Shown: positions 32,801 through 40,794 of the stretch, one piece after another
Numbering within the stretch: position 1 is the first letter of the stretch
How the letters are laid out: each line of letters starts with the position of its first letter
Source of the DNA: Paraburkholderia nodosa
GTDB taxonomy: Bacteria > Pseudomonadota > Gammaproteobacteria > Burkholderiales > Burkholderiaceae
Assembly: GCF_001718195.1 (NCBI RefSeq)
Contig: NZ_MCNV01000021.1
Span: 1 to 64,000 of the forward strand
Length of the DNA: 64,000 nucleotides
Reading direction: 5' to 3'
The notes under the pieces: model-generated
Databases searched by the model: none
Seen by the model: only the letters and a program-made list of their open reading frames with translations
What the model was told of the DNA's origin: nothing
Translations under genes and position numbers: made by a program

Positions 32801-34642
32801 CTAACGCTCTGGCCGGTCCACCGGTGCTTGGGAGGGCATCGGTTGAGGTTCGCGCTCTCGCGATCGATTGATGGATTGATCTACCACCGGTGCGCGCGGC
32901 GCCGCCCGATCGGGCGCCTCTCGAACCGTACGCGCAATGTCCTGCGCCTCCCGCTCCCGGACGAGCGCCTGTCGCGTTGCCTCGAGCGCCGCATCACCGA
33001 ACTGGATGTCGAGGCGATACTTCACCACGAGCACGGCGGTACGTTCACGAAAATGCTCGCTGCCCGTCACGTCGATGCGCGGCCCGAACTTCTGACGCGC
33101 GAGCAACAGGCCGGTGAGCATGGCATCCTGGTGCGCATCGTTTGAGTCGAACACGACGCGCCACCCCTCGTCGGTCAACCGCTGCTCGCCCTGGCGCAGA
33201 TAGTGCACATTGCCGTTTGCCGTATCGACGCGCCACGCCCAGTTTTCCATGACGTGCGCGCGCCCCGGCGGGAACGGGTAGGCGTGCGGTGAGTGCGTTG
33301 CCGAAATCCAGTTGCCCCGCGGGGGTTGCGTGACGTGGCTTGGCGCGCGACGCCGCGCCCAGCCATAAAGTTGCGCGATGGCTGCCTCATCACCCTGCTG
33401 CGCCTGCATCTCCACCCACTGGCGATAGGTCTGCGCCCTCGCGAGCGTGTCGCGTTCCGCCCGTTGCTCTTCACGCAGGCGTTCGAGTTCACGGGCGCGC
33501 TCGAATGCCTCCACGGACGAGGCTGCCCGGCGTGCAATCGATGAGAGCTCACCGCGGCGGATATGCTCGCGCACGAGACGGTGCCGTTCGAGCAGCTCGC
33601 GATATTGCGTCTCGTGGCGGCGTCGCATTTCCTGCAGCCCGGCCTCGAACACGTGCTCCTGGCGTCGCCTTTCATCGGTATACCTCGCGCGCAAGGCGGC
33701 CCAGCTGCTGGCACGCGCCTCCCGCCTGGCCGCATCTGTCTCGTCGATGTCACGCTCACCGTAGTGGCGCGCCGCCTCCGAGACCCGGATCATGCGCGCG
33801 GGCTCAACCCACGGCCCCAGGCGCCTTTCCAGGCTGCCCCGGCCCAGGCGCTCATCCAGGCTGCTGGGCTTGACTGGCGCGAGGCTATCGCGCCCTTTCG
33901 CATGGATTGCAAGCCCGCGCCCCCTGATGCGCAACTCCAGTGCGTGTTGCGCGAGCGCCTCGTGGAGATCCTGCCAGGTGACGCCGGGTTGGGACAGCGC
34001 AGCCAGCACGTCGCGCAGTGGCGCTCCGCCAATGTACGTGGCGAGACTTTCGATTCCGCTGAAGCTCTCCATGTCGCGCGCCCGCGCGGGCAGGCTGTGT
34101 CGCGCATTGCCCGGCGATGGAAGGTCGCGCTCAACGACGGGTTCTCCGTCACGCTCAACGACCACAAAGGGCCCACGATCGTGCTCCCAGCCCTGACGCA
34201 GTTCCAGCTCGCGCATGCAGCGACCGAGTTTCAGGTAGCTCAGGCCAGGATGCACGGCGTGGCCCGTTTGCAGGTTCACGCGATTCACGACGACGTGCAG
34301 ATGTACCCTGGCAGTATCGCGATGAACGGCGAATACGTACTGATGCTCCCCGTGCGGCATGCCCAGTGCTTCGAGTGCGCAGCGGCCTGCCTCGAACACC
34401 TGGGCGCTGTGCGGCTGCTCACCCTCGCGCCAGGCAACGACGAAATGGAAAACCGGTCCGCGCACACGGACGTTACGGTGCGCCACGGCGCGCATCTCCA
34501 GATGCGCGGTCTCAAGCGACAGGCAGTTGGTGAGCAGCTCGACTTCGGGTTCGCCCTCCTCAGCGGAGCGCATCACATAGCTGATCAGCGAGCGACACCC
34601 GCGCCCCGCGTCACGCCCTTTGGTCAGCACCCTTGCCAGCAT
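32801..34642 (-). CDS. traI: TraI-like (MOBP) relaxase with LPD7 domain
   Basis: A 613-aa relaxase that would nick oriT and pilot single-stranded DNA. Numbered from the start at 34642 (MLARVLTKGRDAGRGC), the candidate catalytic tyrosine is Y22 (SLISYVMR), the same number as in RK2 TraI. The metal-binding motif III HRDTARVHLHVVVN has H107, D109, H114, H116 and N120. The middle is a long charged coiled-coil (ERRRQEHVFEAGLQEMRRRH and similar). The C-terminus (WAWRVDTANGNVHYLRQGEQ, DVTGSEHFRERTAVLVV) matches the LPD7 polyvalent domain. It overlaps the TraJ-like gene by 32 bp, as in IncP-like modules. The frame is intact; an upstream start to 34711 lies in traJ. Confidence 0.83.
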   Translation of the reverse strand: MLARVLTKGRDAGRGCRSLISYVMRSAEEGEPEVELLTNCLSLETAHLEMRAVAHRNVRVRGPVFHFVVAWREGEQPHSAQVFEAGRCALEALGMPHGEHQYVFAVHRDTARVHLHVVVNRVNLQTGHAVHPGLSYLKLGRCMRELELRQGWEHDRGPFVVVERDGEPVVERDLPSPGNARHSLPARARDMESFSGIESLATYIGGAPLRDVLAALSQPGVTWQDLHEALAQHALELRIRGRGLAIHAKGRDSLAPVKPSSLDERLGRGSLERRLGPWVEPARMIRVSEAARHYGERDIDETDAARREARASSWAALRARYTDERRRQEHVFEAGLQEMRRRHETQYRELLERHRLVREHIRRGELSSIARRAASSVEAFERARELERLREEQRAERDTLARAQTYRQWVEMQAQQGDEAAIAQLYGWARRRAPSHVTQPPRGNWISATHSPHAYPFPPGRAHVMENWAWRVDTANGNVHYLRQGEQRLTDEGWRVVFDSNDAHQDAMLTGLLLARQKFGPRIDVTGSEHFRERTAVLVVKYRLDIQFGDAALEATRQALVREREAQDIARTVREAPDRAAPRAPVVDQSINRSREREPQPMPSQAPVDRPER

Positions 34643-34976
34643 CGTCGAGCCCGCGGATTGCGTCGATGACAGCCTGCTGGGCGGCTTCGATTTGCGCCAC
34701 GAGCACCGCACGCTCCGTCACCGAAAGCATCTGCGCGTCACCCAGACGCGTAACCAGTTCGCCTATGCGGCGCTGCTCGTGGCCAAGCATGACCAGCGCA
34801 TCGAGCATGCGGCTTGTGCTGACATTGCGTGTCCTGCGCCCGAGAGCGCAGGCCCGCAGATACTCGGAAAGCGTGATGCCGCAGTCGGCGGCCTTCTGGA
34901 CGAGGATGCTGTGCTCATCTCGCGTCAGGCGCGACCTGACATTCGTGTACTGCGTGGCTTGCTCGCTGGCGGACAT
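34611..34976 (-). CDS. TraJ/MobC-like relaxosome accessory protein
   Basis: A 121-aa protein starting MSASEQATQYTNVRSRLTRD at 34976 with GGAGGTA 5 bases upstream. The N-terminus is ribbon-helix-helix-like (TNVRSRLTRDEHSILVQKAA, DCGITLSEYLRACALGR), followed by a helical region, matching small oriT-binding proteins that recruit the relaxase (TraJ in RK2, MobC elsewhere). It is directly upstream of and overlapping the relaxase gene, and divergent from the TraK-like gene across the presumed oriT. Confidence 0.75.
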   Translation of the reverse strand: MSASEQATQYTNVRSRLTRDEHSILVQKAADCGITLSEYLRACALGRRTRNVSTSRMLDALVMLGHEQRRIGELVTRLGDAQMLSVTERAVLVAQIEAAQQAVIDAIRGLDDAGKGADQRA

Positions 34977-35463
34977 GCTGTTACCTCCATGGATGTTGCC
35001 AGTACCATGCGCGAGCCCGCACGAGCGCAGAACCTCGCAGCCTGGCAAACGCCGTTAGCGGCCACGCTCTGGGCGCCAGCAGCGAGCGCATCATCGATAC
35101 ATCGCCCATGCATCGCCTGCGGCAGAGCTGCACAGGCGACCGCTGGGCGCCGGATTGCCAGGTACCGCCATGCATGACACCTCGCGCCTGGCGAGGTCGC
35201 CGGGATGCCGGCGAGCAGCCGGTGAGCTGTGCTCATGAAGTGCCGGTGAGACGGGGGCGCGAAACCAGTGTGCATCCGGTGCACGCGCCTGCGAAGGAAA
35301 AAATGGTAAGCGAAGATTTCCGGTATGGATAACCACGAACAACCGCGGCGTATCCAGGCGGCAACCGTGAAGTAAAGCGTGTCTGTGCGTAACAGATGGC
35401 ACGCCGGGATCTGTGTATGGTTCAGTCACGCCCTGAGGGAAACGACATCGGGAGGACCGCACA
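34977..35463. other. Probable oriT region
   Basis: A 487-bp non-coding gap between divergent TraJ- and TraK-like genes, exactly where oriT lies in IncP Tra1 regions. Signals seen: inverted repeat ACCTCGC-gcctg-GCGAGGT (35179-35197); direct repeat GCCGGTGAG (35218-35226 and 35242-35250); and GTGCATCCGGTGCAC (35270-35284), a short inverted repeat around ATCCGG that resembles the YATCCTG nick consensus of MOBP relaxases. The nick position is a guess. Confidence 0.5.
35179..35197. repeat. Inverted repeat in the oriT-like region
   Basis: ACCTCGC (35179-35185), 5-base loop GCCTG, GCGAGGT (35191-35197); perfect 7-bp arms. It could be the binding site of the RHH accessory protein or a cruciform beside the nick. 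Confidence 0.5.
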
Positions 35464-35955
35464 ATGAGCACGAAAGGTGAGCGGACTACGCCTGAACAGT
35501 GGGCAAAGCTGGACGCAGCCCTTCAGGGGCTGCATGAGCGCCCGCCGCCTGAGCCTGCGCGCTCGCTCACGTACGAGATCGCGCGGCGCGCCGACGTGCT
35601 GCGCCAGGCGCTGCACTCGGGCTGGCGCCTGCGCGATCTCTCCGCATTCTTCCGCGAGTCCGCAGGCATCGATGTGTCGCCCAACACGATCCAGACGGCG
35701 CTACGCCGGGCGCTGGAAGACGCAACGTCCGACAGGCGTCGGGTGCGCGCAAAACGTCCCAGGCCCAAGACTGCATCGGCTCACGCCGTTAGGAAAACGG
35801 CGGAAACCAGCCGTATCGCAACGCCACAGGCTGGACCACCAACGCAGACCGCGGCACACGTCACGCAGCAAAACGCACACGCGCAGCACGCCGGGGCCAC
35901 CCCCGCCCTGGGTTCAACGCTGACCCCGGGGGCAACGAAGCGAGGACAGCGATGA
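35464..35955 (+). CDS. TraK-like mobilisation accessory protein
   Basis: A 163-aa basic protein starting MSTKGERTTPEQWAKLDAAL with GGGAGGA 8 bases upstream. The first about 85 residues (SLTYEIARRADVLRQALHSG, LRDLSAFFRESAGIDVSPNT, IQTALRRAL) look like a DNA-binding helical domain. The remainder is a low-complexity Ala/Thr/Gln/Pro tail. Position (first gene divergent from traJ across oriT, followed by a TraL-like ATPase) equals TraK of RK2, an oriT-bending protein. Sequence similarity to TraK is only suggestive. Its stop overlaps the next start (ATGA). Confidence 0.6.
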   Translation: MSTKGERTTPEQWAKLDAALQGLHERPPPEPARSLTYEIARRADVLRQALHSGWRLRDLSAFFRESAGIDVSPNTIQTALRRALEDATSDRRRVRAKRPRPKTASAHAVRKTAETSRIATPQAGPPTQTAAHVTQQNAHAQHAGATPALGSTLTPGATKRGQR

Positions 35956-36725
35956 AACGGTTCGTGATGGTTTGCGGTGACAAGGGTGGCACGGGCAAGA
36001 GCCTCATGACGCGGGCACTGGCTGATCGCCTGCGACGTGAGCAACGCGATGTGCTGATGATTGACGGCGACGGGGAGGTCGGCAACCTCTTCCAGTTTTA
36101 CGCCAGGCTCGATGAGACGGGCGCACCGCTTGCGGATCAGGTCATGGACGGCGTCGTGCCGCTGCGCTTTACGGGCACGGAGCGTGAGCGTGACCAGCTG
36201 CTCGCCGCCATCGATCCCGGGCGCGCGCTCATCCTGGCTGACCTGCCGGCGGCCTCGCTCACGCAGCTTGGCGCGTTCGATCGCGATACCGGCTTTTTTG
36301 CGGAACTGGCACGCTGCGGCTACCGGCCTACGCTCGTCAACGTCCTTTCGCCATTCAGCTCGAGCACCCGCACGGTTCGCGAGATGATCGAACTCGCCGG
36401 CAAACAGGCCGACTATGTGGTGGCGATCAACCAGTGGTTCGGTGATCGCGAGGATTTTTTCATGTGGTATGGCGGCACGCATGCCGAGGCCAGTCCCGGG
36501 CGCGCGATGCTCAGCGAAGCGGGTGGAATCGAGATCACCCTGCCGAAGCTTCAGGCGGGCGTACTCGTTGCGATAGACGACCTGATGCTCACGTTCTCGC
36601 AGGCACGCGAGGACAGACGGCTGACGACACCCCAGCGTTCGCGGCTGCACCGCTGGATGCAGGCGCTTGACGGCGAGCTGGATGAGGCCGCGCAGTGGCT
36701 GGGGCTCACGGAGAAGAAGAAGTGA
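35952..36725 (+). CDS. TraL-like ParA/MinD-type ATPase
   Basis: A 257-aa P-loop ATPase: MVCGDKGGTGKSLMTRALAD holds the deviant Walker A (KGGTGKS) of the ParA superfamily, VLMIDGDGEVGNLFQFY the Walker A' aspartate, and RALILADLPAASL the Walker B. IncP TraL proteins have this fold. It overlaps the upstream gene by ATGA and the downstream gene by GTGA, so the three form a translationally coupled set. It could instead help position the element's DNA. No partner ParB is adjacent, although a ParB/KorB-like fragment lies at 38442-38912. Confidence 0.75.
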   Translation: MKRFVMVCGDKGGTGKSLMTRALADRLRREQRDVLMIDGDGEVGNLFQFYARLDETGAPLADQVMDGVVPLRFTGTERERDQLLAAIDPGRALILADLPAASLTQLGAFDRDTGFFAELARCGYRPTLVNVLSPFSSSTRTVREMIELAGKQADYVVAINQWFGDREDFFMWYGGTHAEASPGRAMLSEAGGIEITLPKLQAGVLVAIDDLMLTFSQAREDRRLTTPQRSRLHRWMQALDGELDEAAQWLGLTEKKK

Positions 36726-37543
36726 GCACGGAGGCGTTCGACCGGCTGCTTTCGCGCATCGACGACGAAGAGCGCGAACGTATCCACGAAATGGCCATTG
36801 CGTACGGCCTGAGCTTTGACGATCCGTCATGGGTACCCTTTGCGATCACGCAGATGACCCTGGACGAGCTGAAAATGCAGACGGCGGACGCGGCGAAGGA
36901 AATCGGGCAGGCCGCCGACCGAGCCCTGCGCAAGATCGGCAACAGCGCGCAGTCTGTGAGCGCCCAGGTCCAGCGCATGGCCGAAGCGCAGTCAGCAGCA
37001 CTGAAAAGCCACCAGGATACGCTGGACGCGCTGGAGCGGGAATCAACCGCCCGATACCAGAAGCTGCTGGCCGAACTCTCGGCGCAGACGATCAGCCGGC
37101 TGATCGAAAAAGGCGCAAATGGCATCGCGCAGGACGTCAGCCGCCAGTTGACCGGTGAGCACGGCATGCTTGTGCAAAGCGCCACTGACCACACCGCGGC
37201 GCTCGAAGAGGCCCGTGGGCGGTTCGTTGCCTCCATCGATGCGGCCGTGTCCAACGTGGATAAAGCGGCCCGCAAGGCAGCAGGCTCGATGCGTCGGGGC
37301 GTGCAAGGCACGGCACTGCTTGCAATGGGCGTTCTGCTGCTCCACGCGCTCGCGGTGCCGGCCTTCGTGATCTTCTGGACCCGGCATCAGCTGTTTACCG
37401 AGCCTGCCGTCCCGGCAACGTGCAGCGTCCCACAGCCGCCCGCCGGCCCTCGCGAAGGATCGCCCGCAACACGACCCGTCTCCCCGATGCCACATCACGC
37501 CAGCCCCAGAAGAACCGGGCCGGAAACGGCAACGCAACGTTGA
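36722..37543 (+). CDS. TraM-like coiled-coil protein with one membrane segment
   Basis: A 273-aa protein from GTG 36722 (VSTEAFDRLLSRIDDEER), overlapping the upstream stop, with GGAGAAG before it. A helical N-terminal part (WVPFAITQMTLDELKMQTAD) leads into long coiled-coil (residues about 60-190). One hydrophobic segment (GTALLAMGVLLLHALAVPAF, about 195-220) and a Pro-rich tail follow. This layout and position match TraM of IncP systems, found after traK-traL, whose role in transfer is poorly defined. Confidence 0.62.
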   Translation: MSTEAFDRLLSRIDDEERERIHEMAIAYGLSFDDPSWVPFAITQMTLDELKMQTADAAKEIGQAADRALRKIGNSAQSVSAQVQRMAEAQSAALKSHQDTLDALERESTARYQKLLAELSAQTISRLIEKGANGIAQDVSRQLTGEHGMLVQSATDHTAALEEARGRFVASIDAAVSNVDKAARKAAGSMRRGVQGTALLAMGVLLLHALAVPAFVIFWTRHQLFTEPAVPATCSVPQPPAGPREGSPATRPVSPMPHHASPRRTGPETATQR

Positions 37544-37547
37544 AACG

Positions 37548-37854
37548 TTGAATACCGAGAGTTCGGGGCGCGCGGCGCCCAGCACAGCACAGCAGGCAAA
37601 CAAGCACTGCGGCGCCGGCAACGAGACGCGCACGGACGGCACGCCGGAGCTACCTGCGCATATCGACGATGACCCCGATCAAGTCCCCGCCAGTCAGCCG
37701 CGCCATCGTCGACCGGCCGTCCCCCTTCCGGTAGGTCCTGCCGGGCCCAGCACCAGCCTTGCGCAGCAGAGTGCACCTCTACCGTCCGTCAGGCTGAACA
37801 CCGGTAAATCCGGAGTAGCCGGAAACGGACAAGCCACCCCGCACCGGAAACGCT
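37548..37854 (+). CDS. Possible proline-rich ORF cut by the lrgB' junction
   Basis: A reading frame from a TTG 4 bp after the TraM-like stop gives a Pro/Ala/Gln-rich, low-complexity product (NTESSGRAAPSTAQQANKHC). It runs without stop into the antisense of the truncated lrgB (from 37855). No ribosome-binding site or known domain was seen. It may be the truncated next gene of the tra operon or simply a chance frame in the tail region. Confidence 0.25.
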
Positions 37855-38504
37855 CTACAACCACCGCAACAGCACCGGCAGCAGGACAGGCACGACGAAC
37901 GCGGTAAAGACACCGTTTAGCCCCATGCCAAGCCCGGAAAACGCGCCCATCTCCTCGCTTACCTGAAACGCACGCGCGGTTCCGATGCCGTGCGAGGCGA
38001 CTCCGATTGCGAAGCCGCGCACCTCGGTCTCGCGCACGCGAATCACGTTGAGAATCCAGCGCGCGCTCACCGCGCCGAACACGCCCGTCGATATCACGAG
38101 CACGGCAGTGAGCGACGGAATACCGCCGACCTTGTCGGCAACCGCCATGGCAATCGGCGTAGTGACAGACTTTGGCGCAAGCGACGCAATGGTCTGATGC
38201 GAAGCGCCGAAGAGCCTGGCGACGCCGACCGCCGACACGATCGCCGTAAGCGAGCCCGCAACGAGCCCGCCGAGCAATGGCAGCGCGCCGCGCTTGAGCT
38301 TGTCCCACTGACGATAGAGAGGCAGCGCGAGCGCGACCGTGGCGGGACCGAGCAGGAAGTGCACGAACTGCGCGCCTTCGAAATACGTGCGATACGGCGT
38401 GTCAGTAATCTTGAGCGCCGCGACGACGAGCGCCACGGCAATCAATACCGGGTTCGCGAGCGGATTGTGCTTTGCGCACGCGTAGATATTGATGGCGATG
38501 AGAT
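37855..38504 (-). pseudogene. lrgB: Truncated second copy of lrgB
   Basis: The last about 216 codons of an LrgB/CidB-type membrane protein (IAVALVVAALKITDTPYRTY to VVPVLLPVLLRWL), about 95 percent identical in protein to the intact lrgB at 42002-42745. Identity to the intact gene stops sharply at 38504 (common ...GGCGATGAGAT, then unrelated DNA), so the first about 32 codons and promoter are missing. An in-frame ATG inside would give a shortened product, but it would lack the first membrane segment. On its other side the sequence abuts the mobilisation module. Confidence 0.85.
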
Positions 38505-38912
38505 TTCATTGGGGTCAACGAGTCGCGATCCATTTACTTTGGCCGCGTGCTTGTACAATTCGAAAGGTTCGATTTCTCGGACCAACTTCGATAGTTCCTT
38601 GCCGAGCTTGAAGCTGATGTAATTCATCCCCCCAAAAGCGTCCAGAACTGGTTTTGGGAGTCCTGCGATGGAGATCCATCGGGAGACGTGGCTACCAGAG
38701 ACAGAGAGCGCCGCCGCCAAGGCACGTTGAGATGGCCAGACTCCCATTTGAAGCAAGCGGCGATAGTCGGTGCCAAAGTTCGCTGGCGTAGTGGCCGGAT
38801 CGGCGCGAAGCTGGAACTGCGCGCTCGGCGGTTTTCTAGATCGTCGTTCGTAGCAGTTATCGTTTAAGGCCCGTAAGGCTCCAAGGGAAGGCATAAGCTC
38901 GTGGACACGCAA
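38442..38912 (-). CDS. ParB/KorB-like DNA-binding protein, 3' truncated
   Basis: Starts at TTG 38912 (GAGGAG upstream) or ATG 38894. Residues 28-115 (PPSAQFQLRADPATTPANFG, YRRLLQMGVWPSQRALAAAL, VSGSHVSRWISIAGLPKPVL, FKLGKELSKLVREIEPFELY) resemble the central HTH domain of ParB/KorB partition-repressor proteins, without an N-terminal ParB nuclease-like domain. From 38504 the frame continues into antisense of lrgB', so the last 20 residues (SSPSISTRAQST...) are not native. A perfect 30-bp palindrome lies just upstream and may be its operator. Function: possible regulator or plasmid-maintenance remnant. Confidence 0.55.
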   Translation of the reverse strand: MRVHELMPSLGALRALNDNCYERRSRKPPSAQFQLRADPATTPANFGTDYRRLLQMGVWPSQRALAAALSVSGSHVSRWISIAGLPKPVLDAFGGMNYISFKLGKELSKLVREIEPFELYKHAAKVNGSRLVDPNEISSPSISTRAQSTIRSRTRY

Positions 38913-38926
38913 GTCTCCTCATTTGT

Positions 38927-38956
38927 TGTCGGCGTTTAGGCGCCTAAACGCCGACA
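38927..38956. promoter_or_regulatory. Perfect 30-bp palindrome, KorB-like operator
   Basis: TGTCGGCGTTTAGGC (38927-38941) is followed immediately by its exact complement GCCTAAACGCCGACA (38942-38956), with no loop. The centre TTTAGGCGCCTAAA resembles the IncP KorB operator TTTAGC(G/C)GCTAAA. It sits 15 bp upstream of the ParB/KorB-like start, where an autoregulatory operator would lie. Confidence 0.65.
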
Positions 38957-39184
38957 GTTCGGCCAAGACTTCTACAAGTTTTTGATTTATTGCTCACTTT
39001 TCTAACTTCAAAGAAAAGCGTACGTGCAATTTATGCAACAGTATGCCAGAACCTGTCAAAGGCGAGTGCACCAAAAACTTCACAAAAAAAGCACCATTCC
39101 AGTCGAAGTGTCGCTGTCGGTTGCGAGAAGTCGATATTTTGGCGCGTCGAATAACTCGCTGATCAATCGACTCAACGGCAGCAG

Positions 39185-40531
39185 TCATGATGTTATGGCC
39201 GAGGTCGCCGTCTCACTTAGCGTCTCGACGAGATAGATATGCCTTCGCACCGCAAACGCCGCACGTCCCGTGGCATAACAGCGAAATTGGCCGCCAAACG
39301 TCAGTTCCTGGATTTCGACTTCTAAAACTGTCTGCGTTTGCCCGGGCATTGTTTCACGCTCTGCGATGACTGTACCTTCAGGACCAATTGCGACATCGCA
39401 TCGCGCAAAAGCAGCTGTAGCGGATGGATCCGGCTCAAACTCAAATGTGATTCGATGTCGGCCCCTTCGTAATGGCATATACGGCCCAAAAAATACTACG
39501 CCGTCATACCCCGGTGGAACGGAGATCCATTCTCCATCGCTTCGACGCTCAGTTACGAGGCTTGGTCCCAGGACGAGTCGCTGAATGCGTTCCGGCCACG
39601 CGATCGCATAGATGGAGTGGAGAAATTTGCGGAGAGCTTCCCGATCTGGCTTACGTTCAGTACGACGGCTCTCTATCCACCAGAGGAAGGAATGCTCGGG
39701 CTTGCTCGCGGCGGAAAAAATGCGCTCGCTCACGGACCACTCTGGATCTGGCGTGTTCGGGTCAATAGGCAAGAGACGGCGGGTCTTCGGGTCCTCGCAG
39801 AGCCAAATCCCCGCCTCTTTTGTGACGTCGAACCCCGCTAGCTCAAGAAGATGGCGGATCTCGGGAACAGTCAGCTCAATCGTGTGTTCTGGATGAGTCC
39901 AGTTTAGACGTGCCGTCAATGCGCGGTTGGGAGAGTCCACGCATAGTGTGCTGCCCGCCCTCAGGACACGAGCCGATTCCATCAGGAAACCAACTACATC
40001 CTCTGGCCAGAGGTGTTCTATGTTTTGGCCAGAGATCAGCAGATCGCACGTCTGATCTGCAATTGCCTCCATGTTTCCCGCGGTGTTCGCGATCCATGTA
40101 ACGTTGTCAGGAAGCAGGTGGGGTTTTGGCAGGTAGTATTCGATGCCGATGTGCTCCGGGATGTAGCCGTATGTTTTCTCGATCCATTCGAAATACAAGC
40201 GCCCGGAGCAACCTGCGCTAACAACGCGTTCCGCATTTGGGGGCATCTCCCGCATCAGTGCGCTGCGGCCCTCGTGCAGAACATCGTTGAAATCGTAACG
40301 CGCTTGCACCTGCGACGGAGGTTGAGGCAGGGAAACGCCGGGAGCATTAAGGCGCTCGACTTCGTTCGTAAGGTTATCCAGCTTTTGAGCAACGGCAGCC
40401 AAATGTTGCGCCAGTTCTCCCAGCGCTGAATGTCTCTGGGCCAGCACTGCGAGCGAATGATTCGCAGTAAGTAGTGCCCCGTACGCGCGCGATATTTGCC
40501 TGAACGGTGTGATTCTGCCCAACAAACCCAT
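39185..40531 (-). CDS. SAM-dependent methyltransferase with C-terminal beta-sandwich
   Basis: A 448-aa protein. An N-terminal helical region (residues 1-70) contains a short coiled coil (AVAQKLDNLTNEVERLN). A class I methyltransferase domain follows (about 85-260): VVSAGCSGRLYFEWIEKTYG, IGIEYYLPKPHLLPDNVTWI, CDLLISGQNIEHLWPEDVVG, LMESARVLRAGSTLCVDSPN. After about residue 330 there is a beta-rich part (GPYMPLRRGRHRITFEFEPD) like carbohydrate-binding or O-antigen-capping methyltransferase tails. It likely methylates a glycan. Base composition is lower in GC than the LPS core genes. It is divergent from the second methyltransferase gene (40795) across 260 bp that would hold both promoters. Confidence 0.68.
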   Translation of the reverse strand: MGLLGRITPFRQISRAYGALLTANHSLAVLAQRHSALGELAQHLAAVAQKLDNLTNEVERLNAPGVSLPQPPSQVQARYDFNDVLHEGRSALMREMPPNAERVVSAGCSGRLYFEWIEKTYGYIPEHIGIEYYLPKPHLLPDNVTWIANTAGNMEAIADQTCDLLISGQNIEHLWPEDVVGFLMESARVLRAGSTLCVDSPNRALTARLNWTHPEHTIELTVPEIRHLLELAGFDVTKEAGIWLCEDPKTRRLLPIDPNTPDPEWSVSERIFSAASKPEHSFLWWIESRRTERKPDREALRKFLHSIYAIAWPERIQRLVLGPSLVTERRSDGEWISVPPGYDGVVFFGPYMPLRRGRHRITFEFEPDPSATAAFARCDVAIGPEGTVIAERETMPGQTQTVLEVEIQELTFGGQFRCYATGRAAFAVRRHIYLVETLSETATSAITS

Positions 40532-40794
40532 TTGTTTCTCCGAACATTCTGTTTGTGAAGGTCACTCATCAGCGTGCCAGCGAGTATATCGGCTCAACCT
40601 CATGCGCGTGTAAGGATGTGTTATGCAACGCAAGAATATGCCAATCGCATATAGTGCATGTACCGTATCGTTTCCAGGAACGCTCCACCCGAAACCAACA
40701 AGCCGTCCTTACTCATGCACCGCGTATCCGTGACATGGGTCTGGTGTACCATAGATCGCTCCACCGATCGTGTACTATTTCCTAGGAACTCTTT

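Noticed and set aside
33563..34669. 368-codon plus-strand frame opposite the relaxase
   Set aside because: Shadow of the traI-like gene; no recognisable motif and no ribosome-binding site.
27088..38504. Complete integrative conjugative element
   Set aside because: No integrase, coupling protein or mating-pore genes; only a mobilisation module and cargo are visible.
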